From contig NZ_CP084561.1 of the NCBI RefSeq assembly GCF_021789315.1, positions 3,658,001 to 3,722,000 of the forward strand: a stretch of DNA of 64,000 bases. The letters are read 5' to 3'. Below are positions 8,104 to 15,761 of the stretch, piece by piece. The position numbers and the translations under genes are program-made. The first letter of the stretch is position 1, and each line of letters starts with the position of its first letter. This stretch comes from Arthrobacter sp. FW305-BF8 (GTDB lineage: Bacteria > Actinomycetota > Actinomycetes > Actinomycetales > Micrococcaceae). The notes under the pieces are model-generated. The model had not been told where the DNA came from. It searched no databases and was given only the letters and a program-made list of their open reading frames with translations.

Positions 8104-9258
8104 CTAGTCCCGGCCCAGCCCTGCAGCCGAGGTTTTTTCCGGGGACACTGCGTTCAGCGCCCGGAGGTCGAAGAGTCCGCTGAGGTCCGCCTGCTTGGTG
8201 GTGCCGGCATCCACACCGTCCTGCAGAAGCTTCTTGTAGGTTCCCGCCAGCGGGTCCACGGTGAAGACGATGTTTTTCAGCGAGCGGTCAATGACATTCT
8301 GCGCCAGTGCCTTGCCGGCGTCCTGTTTGAGGGCGGCGTTGACGACGGCGGACTTCTCGGCGGACGGGGTGTCATGGAGCCACTTCACGGCTTCGACATG
8401 GCCTTTGAGCAAGGCTTTCACGGTCTGCGGGTGCTCCGCGGCGAACTTCTTGTTCACGATCAGGATGGTGGTGGGGAACTCGCCCGGCTTTCCGGTCAGC
8501 GACCCGTCCCACAGGTCCTTCTCGTCCACCAGGACCTTCGCCCCGGCCTGCAGCACCAGACGGGACGCCCACGGCTCGGGCACCCACGCGCCGTCGAGCT
8601 TGCCGTCCTGGAACAGCTTCAAAGTCTGGGCGTTCTCGGTGGGGTTGATGGCAACGTCCCCACCGCCGTCGGGAGTGGTCTTGTAACCCTGCTTGCCCAG
8701 CCAGGCGCGCAGCGCCACATCCTGGGTGCCGCCCAGCTGCGGGGAGGCCAGGGTCTTGCCCTTGAGGTCGGCCGCGGACCTGATCTCCGGCTTCACCACG
8801 AGCTGCGCGCCGCCGGAAGCCGCCCCGGCGATAACGCTGACGGACTCGCCCTTGCTCTTGACGAAGGAATTGATGGCCGGGTTCGGACCGATGTAGGTGG
8901 CGTCAATCGCGCCGGCGTTCAGCGCCTCTATGGCGGCCGGACCGGCGTTGAACACCTGCGTGCTGAGCTTGGTGCTGCCCAGGTTCTTGGCAATGAGGCC
9001 TTGCTTCACTCCGACGAGCGCCGGTGCGTGGGTGATGTTTCCGAAGTAGCCCAGCTTCAGCTCCGCCGCCGGGGTGCCGGCCCCGTCCGTGGCCGCCGAG
9101 GCATTCGAATCCCGGGCCACCGCCGACGCAACAACCGCTCCAACACTGATCAGCAGGACCAGGCCGACGGCCAGCGCGACTTCCAGGGCGCGGCGGCGCT
9201 TGGGCGTCTGGCTTTCGCCGGCCACAATGCGGGTCATGCCCGGCCTGGAAGTACTCAT
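8104..9258 (-). CDS. Sulfonate-type ABC substrate-binding protein, SsuA-like
   Basis: The 384-residue protein starts at the ATG at 9258, 6 bp after a -10 element. It has an N-terminal hydrophobic anchor or signal (ALEVALAVGLVLLISVGAVVASAVA) without an obvious lipobox cysteine. The NMT1/SsuA-like fold follows, with LKLGYFGNITHAPALVG, YIGPNPAINSF, GGTQDVALRAWL and DGAWVPEPWASRL. It should capture an organosulfur compound outside the cell and deliver it to the importer encoded downstream. The promoter block shared with cobA and sir supports sulfur-limitation control. The exact ligand is unknown; nitrate and thiamine-precursor proteins are related, but the sulfur context makes them less likely. 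Confidence 0.82.
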   Translation of the reverse strand: MSTSRPGMTRIVAGESQTPKRRRALEVALAVGLVLLISVGAVVASAVARDSNASAATDGAGTPAAELKLGYFGNITHAPALVGVKQGLIAKNLGSTKLSTQVFNAGPAAIEALNAGAIDATYIGPNPAINSFVKSKGESVSVIAGAASGGAQLVVKPEIRSAADLKGKTLASPQLGGTQDVALRAWLGKQGYKTTPDGGGDVAINPTENAQTLKLFQDGKLDGAWVPEPWASRLVLQAGAKVLVDEKDLWDGSLTGKPGEFPTTILIVNKKFAAEHPQTVKALLKGHVEAVKWLHDTPSAEKSAVVNAALKQDAGKALAQNVIDRSLKNIVFTVDPLAGTYKKLLQDGVDAGTTKQADLSGLFDLRALNAVSPEKTSAAGLGRD

Positions 9259-9264
9259 GGATTC

Positions 9265-9339
9265 ACCATAGGGACTGGCATAAACACGGTTCAACGGAGC
9301 GGAAACCCGGGGTCACGCACGTTCATGCAGCGTCACATT
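9265..9339 (-). promoter_or_regulatory. Leaderless ssuA-like promoter with shared sulfur motif
   Basis: On the minus strand the -35 is TTGAAC (9289-9294), the spacer is 18 bp, the -10 is TATGGT (9265-9270), and the ATG follows after 6 bp. The block 9295-9339 carries TGACG, GTGA and TTTCCG at the same spacing as upstream of cobA and sir. Confidence 0.7.
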
Positions 9340-9383
9340 CAGCCACAAAATCGGCTTGCCCGTGCGCCCTTAAGATTTCAGGG

Positions 9384-10550
9384 CTAATCCCCCTTGACAT
9401 TAACGAGCTGGCGCAGCCGGTGCCGTACCTTCACGAGGTCCGCGGCGTCGTGCATGACCTGGTCGATGGGCTTGTAGGCTGCCGGGATCTCGTCGATGAA
9501 CGCCTCGGTGGCCCGGAACTCGATGCCGTGCATGGCCTCCTTCAGCTGGGCCAGCGAGAACGTCTTGCGCGCCGCGTTACGGGAATACTCCCGGCCGGCA
9601 CCGTGCGGCGAGGAGTTCAGGGAAGCGGTGTTGCCGAGTCCCTCCACCACGTAGGAGGCTGTCCCCATGGACCCCGGGATCAGGCCGGGGTCGCCGGCTT
9701 CGGCCTTGATGGCGCCCTTGCGCGACACCCAGACCGACTTTCCGTAATGCGTTTCCTGCTGGGTGAAGTTGTGGTGGCAGTTGATCCGCTCCGTCTCCTT
9801 GACCGTTCCGCCGACCCAGTCACCGAACTGCCGGATTACGCGGTCCATCATCTCCTCGCGGTTCAGGAGGGCGAAGTGCTGGGCCCAGCGCAGCTCCTTG
9901 ATGTACCGCGTGAACTCGGGCGTGCCCTCCTCCAGGTACGCGAGGTCCGGGTCCTCCAGGGTGATGCGCTTGTCCCTTGCGACTCCCTGCGCCACCCTGA
10001 TGTGGTGCTGGGCGATCTTGTTGCCGATCCCCCGGGAGCCGGAGTGCAGGAACAGCCAGACGGCGTCCGTCTCGTCGGTGCACACCTCAATGAAGTGGTT
10101 GCCGGAGCCGAGTGAGCCAAGCTGCAGGTCCCATTTCGCCACATACTGCGCCGGGTTGAACCCTGCCTTTTCGGCGCGCCTGTGCAGTTCGGCGATGCGC
10201 GGCTCCGCGGTGGCCGTCACTTTGCGGTTGTTGTGACCGGCGGACAGCGGAACGGCGCGCTCAATGTTCTCGCGCAGCGGCTTCCGGTCCCGCGGCAGGT
10301 CCTTAAGGCTGTACTGGGTACGGACCGCGATCATGCCGCAGCCGATGTCCACGCCGACGGCGGCCGGAATGATCGCGCCGAGCGTCGGGATAACGGACCC
10401 CACCGTTGCGCCCTTGCCCAGGTGTGCGTCCGGCATCAGCGCCAGGTGCGGGTAGATGAAGGGCAGGCGGGACGTGGTCAGTGCCTGCTCACGGGTCTTG
10501 TCGTCCAGGATCGATGCCCAGTTGATGAGCCGGCTGGTGATGGATTCCAT
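9384..10550 (-). CDS. rtcB: RNA-splicing ligase RtcB family protein
   Basis: The 388-residue protein starts at the ATG at 10550 with GGGAGGCG upstream. RtcB joins 3'-phosphate or cyclic phosphate RNA ends to 5'-OH ends using GTP and Mn2+. Visible landmarks are the metal-site GVDIGCGM, LGSGNHFIEV, HSGSRGIGNKIAQHH, the INCHHNF stretch, and SSPHGAGREYSRNAA, which contains the histidine guanylated in the family. Length fits the shorter bacterial form. It stands alone between the sulfur operon terminator and the ssuA-like promoter, with no archease or RtcA gene nearby, so its RNA substrate cannot be inferred from context. Confidence 0.9.
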   Translation of the reverse strand: MESITSRLINWASILDDKTREQALTTSRLPFIYPHLALMPDAHLGKGATVGSVIPTLGAIIPAAVGVDIGCGMIAVRTQYSLKDLPRDRKPLRENIERAVPLSAGHNNRKVTATAEPRIAELHRRAEKAGFNPAQYVAKWDLQLGSLGSGNHFIEVCTDETDAVWLFLHSGSRGIGNKIAQHHIRVAQGVARDKRITLEDPDLAYLEEGTPEFTRYIKELRWAQHFALLNREEMMDRVIRQFGDWVGGTVKETERINCHHNFTQQETHYGKSVWVSRKGAIKAEAGDPGLIPGSMGTASYVVEGLGNTASLNSSPHGAGREYSRNAARKTFSLAQLKEAMHGIEFRATEAFIDEIPAAYKPIDQVMHDAADLVKVRHRLRQLVNVKGD

Positions 10551-10631
10551 GCTTCGCCTCCCACTGACGATCATGGTGGGGCGGGAGGCAGGTGGCAAGG
10601 GCAGCGCGGCTCATCGGGCTGAACCGCGGAC

Positions 10632-10689
10632 TCGCCGGAACGCAGCGAGGCCGCCGTATCGCCACGGCGGCCTCGCAGGTTTCCGGCGA
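10632..10689. terminator. Nested hairpin 3' of cysN
   Basis: An inner 13-bp perfect stem (10645-10657 with 10664-10676, loop ATCGCC) is nested in an outer 9-bp perfect stem (10632-10640 with 10681-10689). It lies 12 bp past the cysN stop and before the rtcB start, and probably ends the sir-cysH-cysD-cysN transcript. Confidence 0.75.
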
Positions 10690-10700
10690 ATTCGGCGGGA

Positions 10701-12122
10701 TCAGATCGAGTAGCGCTCGTCCTCGTGGTCGCCCGGGTGGTCCTTGACCAGGCCGGCGGCGAGGGTGTTGCCGTCGAGCGGGTCGATCACCAGGAACGCG
10801 CCCGTGCGGCGGTGGTGCAGGTAGTTCTCGAGCGGCAGCGGGGCGGCGAGCCGGAGCTGCGCGTGCCCGATGTCGTTGAGCTCCAGGCTGGAGGCACCCT
10901 CGAGGTTGAAGGTGGCCAGGTCCAGCTTTCCGTTGACGCTGCGGACCAGGGCCTGCACGGTGCGGGTGCCGTGCTTGACCAGGACCTTGGCGCCCTCGCG
11001 GAGCGGCTTCGGGGACAGCCAGCACAGCTGCGCGTACAGGTCGGCGGTGCTTTCGCGGACAGTGCCGGCGGCGGCGATGGTGTCACCGCGGGCGACGTCG
11101 AACTCCTCGGCCAGCCGGATCGCTACCGACTGCGGGGCGGTGGCTTCTTCCAGCGAGGCGCCGGCGAAGTCGATGCCGGTCACGGTGGTGGTCCGCGGGT
11201 CTTGGCCGGGGGTCAGCACACTGACCTTGTCCCCCACCTTCACGGAGCCCTCGGTGATCTGTCCAGCGTAGGCGCGGTAGTCGCGGTACTCTTCTACGTC
11301 GAGCCCGCCGGCAACAGCGTCCGGTGCCAGTGCGCCCTGCGGCCGGATCACCAGCTGCACCGGGAAGCGGAAACTCTCCAGGTGGCTCTCGAGCTCATCG
11401 GCGGCGGGCAGAGTCTCGAGCACCTCGAGCAGCGCCGGGCCGGTGTACCACGGGGTGCGCTCCGAGCGCTCCACCACGTTGTCGCCGTCGAGCGCCGAAA
11501 CGGGAACCACCAGCAGGTCGGCGATCCCATCGGAGCCCAGGCCCAGCTCACGGCCAACCTTTTGAACGTCGGCCTCGATCTCACGGAACACGGACTCGCT
11601 GAAGTCCACCAGGTCGATCTTGTTCACGGCCACGATCACGTGGGCCACGCGCAGCAGCTGCAGCACGGACAGGTGCCGGCGGGTCTGCTCCAGGACACCC
11701 TTGCGGGCGTCAATGAGTACGACGACGGCATCCGCAGTGGACGCGCCGGTCACCGTGTTCTTGGTGTACTGAACGTGCCCGGGGCAGTCCGCGAGGATGA
11801 AGCTGCGGCGGTCCGTGGCGAAGTAGCGGTAGGCCACGTCGATGGTGATGCCCTGCTCGCGCTCGGCACGCAGGCCGTCGGTCAGCAGCGCCAGGTCGAT
11901 GCCGCCAGCCGAACCGCCGAAGCCGCGGTCCGAGGACGTGCGGGCAACAGCCTCGAGCTGGTCGGCAAGGATCGCCTTGGAGTCGTGCAGGAGGCGGCCC
12001 ACCAAAGTGGACTTCCCGTCGTCGACCGATCCTGCGGTGGCGAAACGGAACAGCGAGGCGGACGCGAGCGGGGCCTCGTCCAGGAGCGCCGCGGCGCGGG
12101 CGGTGTCAATGTCGGTAGTCAT
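10701..12122 (-). CDS. cysN: Sulfate adenylyltransferase, GTPase subunit
   Basis: The 473-residue EF-Tu-like GTPase pairs with CysD to make adenosine 5'-phosphosulfate (APS) from sulfate and ATP. G-domain motifs are GSVDDGKSTLVGRLLHDSK (about residues 31-49), DCPGHVQYTKN and NKIDLVD; beta-barrel domains follow, ending in FLVIDPLDGNTLAAG. It ends without a CysC kinase domain, and no separate cysC is seen. This fits direct reduction of APS by the neighbouring CysH. The ATG shares one base with the cysD stop (TAATG), so translation is coupled. It is the last gene of the operon. Confidence 0.93.
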   Translation of the reverse strand: MTTDIDTARAAALLDEAPLASASLFRFATAGSVDDGKSTLVGRLLHDSKAILADQLEAVARTSSDRGFGGSAGGIDLALLTDGLRAEREQGITIDVAYRYFATDRRSFILADCPGHVQYTKNTVTGASTADAVVVLIDARKGVLEQTRRHLSVLQLLRVAHVIVAVNKIDLVDFSESVFREIEADVQKVGRELGLGSDGIADLLVVPVSALDGDNVVERSERTPWYTGPALLEVLETLPAADELESHLESFRFPVQLVIRPQGALAPDAVAGGLDVEEYRDYRAYAGQITEGSVKVGDKVSVLTPGQDPRTTTVTGIDFAGASLEEATAPQSVAIRLAEEFDVARGDTIAAAGTVRESTADLYAQLCWLSPKPLREGAKVLVKHGTRTVQALVRSVNGKLDLATFNLEGASSLELNDIGHAQLRLAAPLPLENYLHHRRTGAFLVIDPLDGNTLAAGLVKDHPGDHEDERYSI

Positions 12123-13069
12123 TAGAAGTAGCCGTCCTTCTTGCGGTCTTCCATGGCTGCCTCGGAGATGCGGTCATCCGCACGAGTGGCGCCACGTTCA
12201 GTGATGGTGGAGGCGGCAACTTCGATCACGACGTCGCGCACAGTGGCGGCAGCCGATTCGACGGCGCCGGTGCAGGACATGTCACCGACGGTCCGGTAGC
12301 GGACGGTCTTGGTGATGACTTCCTCATGCGGCAGCGGCTGGGACACCTCGCCCACCGCACGCCACATGCCGTCGCGGGCGAAGACCTCGCGGTCGTGGGC
12401 GTAGTACAGGCCCGGAAGTTCGATGTTTTCGCGCTCGATGTAGCGCCACACGTCCAGCTCGGTCCAGTTGCTGATGGGGAACGCACGGACGTGCTGGCCC
12501 ACGGTGTGGCGGCCGTTGTACAGGTTCCACAGCTCCGGGCGCTGGTTGCGCGGGTCCCACTGGCCGAACTCGTCGCGCAGGCTCAGGATGCGCTCCTTGG
12601 CGCGGGCCTTGTCCTCGTCGCGGCGGCCGCCGCCGAAGACGGCGTCGAACTTGTTGGACTGAATGGCGTCCAGCAGCGGGACGGTCTGCAACGGGTTGCG
12701 GGTGCCGTCGGCACGCTCGGCCAGCTCGCCCCGGTCGATGAACTCCTGCACGGAGCCGACGACGAGCTTCAGGCCCAGCCGCTCAACGGTCCGGTCGCGG
12801 AAGTCGATGACCTCGGGGAAGTTGTGGCCGGTGTCCACGTGCAGCACCGGGAAGGGGACCTTGCCCGGCCAGAACGCCTTGGTGGCCAGGTGCAGCATGA
12901 CCACGGAGTCCTTGCCGCCGGAGAACAGCAGGGCCGGCTTCTCGAACTCGGCCACAACCTCGCGGATGATGTGGATCGCTTCGGATTCGAGGGTGTCCAG
13001 GCTGGAGAGGCGCGTGGATTCAGCGGCGTCGGTCACCAGGGTGGGCTCCTCAGTAATGAAAGTGCTCAT
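12122..13069 (-). CDS. cysD: Sulfate adenylyltransferase, PP-loop subunit
   Basis: The 315-residue ATP pyrophosphatase subunit has the PP-loop FSGGKDSVVMLHL near residue 50, then LHVDTGHNFPEVIDFRD, GGGRRDEDKARAKER and FPISNWTELDVWRYI. It performs the adenylyl transfer to sulfate while CysN provides GTP-driven energy. The ATG at 13069 overlaps the cysH stop by 4 bp (ATGA). The frame is open further upstream, but that part is antisense-free shadow coding of cysH and was not used. Length and motifs match the family throughout. Confidence 0.93.
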   Translation of the reverse strand: MSTFITEEPTLVTDAAESTRLSSLDTLESEAIHIIREVVAEFEKPALLFSGGKDSVVMLHLATKAFWPGKVPFPVLHVDTGHNFPEVIDFRDRTVERLGLKLVVGSVQEFIDRGELAERADGTRNPLQTVPLLDAIQSNKFDAVFGGGRRDEDKARAKERILSLRDEFGQWDPRNQRPELWNLYNGRHTVGQHVRAFPISNWTELDVWRYIERENIELPGLYYAHDREVFARDGMWRAVGEVSQPLPHEEVITKTVRYRTVGDMSCTGAVESAAATVRDVVIEVAASTITERGATRADDRISEAAMEDRKKDGYF

Positions 13070-13881
13070 ACGTGTAGTCCGCATTCTGTCTTGTTGGTTC
13101 CTGCCCAGCGGCCGGCGCGGGGGTCCTCGCCGGCGGCCACCTTGCGGGTGCAGGGCTGGCAACCGATGGAGGGGTAGCCCTGGGACAGGAGCGGGTTGAC
13201 GGGCAGGAGGTTGTCGTCGGAGTACTGGACCAGCTGGTCGAACGTCCAGGCGGCCATCGGGTTGACCTTGACCAGGCCGTTGGCTTCGTCCCAGGTCACC
13301 AGCGGCGTGTTGGTGCGGGTGGGGGCCTCGTCGCGGCGGACGCCGGTGAACCAGAGTTCGTAGCCGGCGAGCGTGCGGCGGAGCGGGGCCACCTTGCGGA
13401 GGGCGCAGCACTGCGCGGCGTCACGGGCGAACAGGTCCTTGCCCAGGAGCCGGTCCTGCTGCTCCACGGTGTTCTCCGGGAGTACCTCAACCACGTTGAC
13501 GCGGAGGTTCGCGGCCACCTCGTCGCGCGTGGCGTAGGTTTCCGGGAAGTGGTAGCCGGTCTCCAGGAACAGGACGTCGACGCCGGGAAGCTGGTCGGCA
13601 ACCAGCGCCGGCAGGACGGCGTCGGCCATGGAGCAGGCAACGGCGACGGCGGGCATCTCGAAGTTGCGCTCCACCCAGGCGATGACGTCGCGGGCCGGGG
13701 CGTCCCAGCCGAGCTCGGCGGCGCCGGCCTCGGCCAGGGCCTTCAGCTCTTCGGCGGGGCGCTTTGTACCGCTGGTCGGGGTTTCGACGGGCTCAACCAC
13801 CGGGTCGATTCCAAATGAGGGCCCACGGCCACCGGGAGCCCCGGCCGAGCTTGCGAGGTTGGGGAGTGGCTGGGGATTCAC
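13066..13881 (-). CDS. cysH: Phosphoadenylyl/adenylyl-sulfate reductase, APS type
   Basis: The 271-residue enzyme reduces activated sulfate to sulfite. Cysteine pairs QCC and GCQPC are those of the [4Fe-4S] APS-reductase group, and the C-terminal ECGLH carries the catalytic cysteine. The PP-loop-like ATP region is AVACSMADAVL, and LETGYHFPETY and GVRRDEAPTR are present. It starts with GTG at 13881, overlapping the sir stop (GTGA), and has GAGGAGG 7 nt upstream. Residues 2-21 and 26-41 are encoded by two dispersed repeats, so the first ~40 residues are not family-like. The core begins near residue 42. Confidence 0.9.
   Translation of the reverse strand: MNPQPLPNLASSAGAPGGRGPSFGIDPVVEPVETPTSGTKRPAEELKALAEAGAAELGWDAPARDVIAWVERNFEMPAVAVACSMADAVLPALVADQLPGVDVLFLETGYHFPETYATRDEVAANLRVNVVEVLPENTVEQQDRLLGKDLFARDAAQCCALRKVAPLRRTLAGYELWFTGVRRDEAPTRTNTPLVTWDEANGLVKVNPMAAWTFDQLVQYSDDNLLPVNPLLSQGYPSIGCQPCTRKVAAGEDPRAGRWAGTNKTECGLHV
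13759..13804. repeat. Dispersed repeat encoding VVEPVETP, copy 2
   Basis: This stretch is related to 7238-7284. It contains GGGGTTTCGACGGGCTCAAC and supplies residues 26-41 of CysH in frame. Confidence 0.55.
13819..13876. repeat. Dispersed ~60-bp repeat, copy B (inside cysH)
   Basis: This copy begins GGGCCCACGGCC, has the core GGCCGAGCTTGCGAGG and ends GTGGCTGGGG, matching intergenic copy A at 913-972. It encodes residues 2-21 of CysH and stops just short of the GTGA start/stop overlap. Confidence 0.6.
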
Positions 13882-15617
13882 TGGAGTGCCTCCTCGTCAG
13901 CTGCGTGGGCCCACTCGGCGAAGGTCTGGCCTTCGGCGCGGTCGGCGACGAACTTGCGGACAACACGCTCGACGTAGTCGGGCAGGTCGGCGACGTAAAC
14001 CTTCAGGCCGCGGACGGTGCGTCCCAGGCCGGCCTCGTCGCGTTCAACGGAAGCCAGCCCGCCGCCCAGGTGGACCTGGAAACCCGGGGTGGGGTCGCCG
14101 TCGGGCGTGGGAAGCATCATGCCCTTGAGCCCGATGTCCGCGGTCTGGATGCGGGCGCACGAGTTGGGGCAGCCGTTGATGTGCAGCGACAGTGCCTGCG
14201 GGAGCTGGCCGCTGTCCGCGAGGTCGGCGAGGCGGCGTTCCAGCTCGGCGACGGCAGTGGCCGCGGTGACCTTGGTTTCCACGATGGCCAGCTTGCAGTA
14301 TTCGATGCCGGTGCAGGCGATGGTGCCGCGGCGGAACACGGACGGGCGGGCAGACAGGCCCAGGGCGTCGAGTTCGGCCACAAGCGGCTCCACTTCGTCC
14401 TTGGGAACGTCCAGCACCACGAGCTTCTGGTGCGGGGTGGTGCGCAGGCGGTAGGAGCCGCGGGCCTCGAGGGTGTCGGCGAGCTTGACCAGCTGCGCCC
14501 CGGAGAGGCGGCCGGCAATGGGGGTGGCACCGATGAAGAACTTGCCGTCCTTCTGCTCGTGCACGCCCACGTGGTCGCCCGGAGTGGAGGGCTTGGGCGC
14601 GGCAGGGCCATCAGCCAGCTTGTAGCCGAGGTATTCGTCCTCAAGGATCTGGCGGAACTTCTCCGGACCCCAGTCGGCCATGAGGAACTTCAGGCGGGCC
14701 TTGGTGCGCATGCGGCGGTAGCCGTAATCACGGAAGATGCTGGTGACGCCGAGCCACACGTCCGCGGCCTGCTCCGGCTTCACGAAGGCGCCCAGGCGCT
14801 TGCCGAGCATCGGGTTGGTGGAGAGGGCGCCGCCGGCCCAGAGGTCGTAGCCGATGCCGAGTTCGGGATGCTTGACGCCGACGAGGGCGAAGTCGTTGAT
14901 CTCGTGCACCACGTCCTGGCTGGGGTGGCCGGTGATGGCGGTCTTGTACTTGCGCGGCAGGTTGGACAGCAGCGGGTTGCCGATGAACCGCTCGCCCAGC
15001 TCTTCGATGAGCGGGGTGGGGTCGATGATCTCGTCCTTGGCGATGCCGGCGACGGGCGAGCCGAGGATGACGCGCGGAACGTCGCCGCAGGCTTCGGTGG
15101 TGGACAGGCCGTTGCTCTCGAGGCGGCGCCAGATCTCCGGAATGTCTTCGACACGGATCCAGTGCAGCTGGATGTTCTGGCGGTCCGTGAGGTCTGCGGA
15201 ATCGCGTGCGAAGTCCACGGAAATCTGGCCGATGACGCGCAACTGCTCGGTAGTCAGCGCGCCGCCGTCAATCCGGACGCGGAGCATGAAGTACTTGTCC
15301 TCAAGCTCGTGCGGCTCCAGCGTTGCTGTCTTGCCGCCGTCGATCCCGGGCTTGCGCTGCGTGTACAGCCCCCACCAGCGGAAGCGGCCGTGCAGGTCCT
15401 GGCCGGGGATGGCGTCGAAGCCTTCCTTGGCATAGATGGACTCGATACGCTCGCGGACGTTGAGGCCGTCGTCTTCCTGCTTCCAGGTTTCGTTGGCGTT
15501 CAGCGGGGTGGTTCCGTCCACCTTCCACTGGCCGTGAGGCTTGGCGGCGGGTCGGGAGGCACGGGCTGGGCGCGCGGGCTTGTCCGTGGCCGCTCCGGCT
15601 AGAGCTGTATCAGTCAT
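13878..15617 (-). CDS. sir: Ferredoxin-dependent sulfite reductase, NirA/Sir type
   Basis: The 579-residue siroheme/[4Fe-4S] enzyme reduces sulfite to sulfide with six electrons. It has the two ferredoxin-like half-domains of the family (TDRQNIQLHWI; YRLRTTPHQKLVVLDVP) and the cluster/siroheme ligands TACTGIEYC and NGCPNSC. Nitrite reductases are close relatives, but the coupled cysH, cysD and cysN genes make sulfite the likely substrate. The first ~35 residues are an Ala/Pro/Lys-rich extension. It is the first gene of the operon; its ATG lies 6 bp after the -10 (leaderless). Electrons probably come from FprA through ferredoxin, and siroheme from CobA and the CbiX-like chelatase. Confidence 0.9.
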   Translation of the reverse strand: MTDTALAGAATDKPARPARASRPAAKPHGQWKVDGTTPLNANETWKQEDDGLNVRERIESIYAKEGFDAIPGQDLHGRFRWWGLYTQRKPGIDGGKTATLEPHELEDKYFMLRVRIDGGALTTEQLRVIGQISVDFARDSADLTDRQNIQLHWIRVEDIPEIWRRLESNGLSTTEACGDVPRVILGSPVAGIAKDEIIDPTPLIEELGERFIGNPLLSNLPRKYKTAITGHPSQDVVHEINDFALVGVKHPELGIGYDLWAGGALSTNPMLGKRLGAFVKPEQAADVWLGVTSIFRDYGYRRMRTKARLKFLMADWGPEKFRQILEDEYLGYKLADGPAAPKPSTPGDHVGVHEQKDGKFFIGATPIAGRLSGAQLVKLADTLEARGSYRLRTTPHQKLVVLDVPKDEVEPLVAELDALGLSARPSVFRRGTIACTGIEYCKLAIVETKVTAATAVAELERRLADLADSGQLPQALSLHINGCPNSCARIQTADIGLKGMMLPTPDGDPTPGFQVHLGGGLASVERDEAGLGRTVRGLKVYVADLPDYVERVVRKFVADRAEGQTFAEWAHAADEEALQ

Positions 15618-15623
15618 GCATCG

Positions 15624-15698
15624 ACTGTAGGGCCGCCCCGAAATACGTCACAAAGGCCCGGAAATGCTAAGTCACCTAAGGAAACATTTCGTCATGAC
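15624..15698 (-). promoter_or_regulatory. Leaderless sir operon promoter with shared sulfur motif
   Basis: On the minus strand the -35 is TTGTGA (15648-15653), the spacer is 18 bp, the -10 is TACAGT (15624-15629), and the ATG follows after 6 bp. The block 15654-15698 aligns without gaps to those of cobA and the ssuA-like gene (27 of 45 positions with cobA), keeping TGACG, GTGA and TTTCCG. Confidence 0.65.
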
Positions 15699-15761
15699 TC
15701 GCCGGGAGGCCTTGAACGGCGCCGTCGGCTGTGCTTCGGACGGCTGTGGCTACCCCGCTTT

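Noticed and set aside
7234..9387. Long plus-strand open frame opposite the ABC importer operon
   Set aside because: It is the antisense shadow of genes with well-recognised motifs; long antisense frames are expected at this GC content and the translation has no family content.
10701..12122. CysN-CysC bifunctional protein
   Set aside because: The 473-residue product ends after the EF-Tu-like domains and has no APS kinase P-loop; CysH has the cysteine pairs of APS reductase, so PAPS need not be made.
13070..13411. Upstream extension of cysD
   Set aside because: It lies entirely within cysH in another frame; the ATGA overlap and family length support the ATG at 13069.
15618..15761. A SAM or other riboswitch in the leaders of the sulfur genes
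   Set aside because: The -10 elements of cobA, the ssuA-like gene and sir lie 6 bp from the start codon, leaving no leader RNA.
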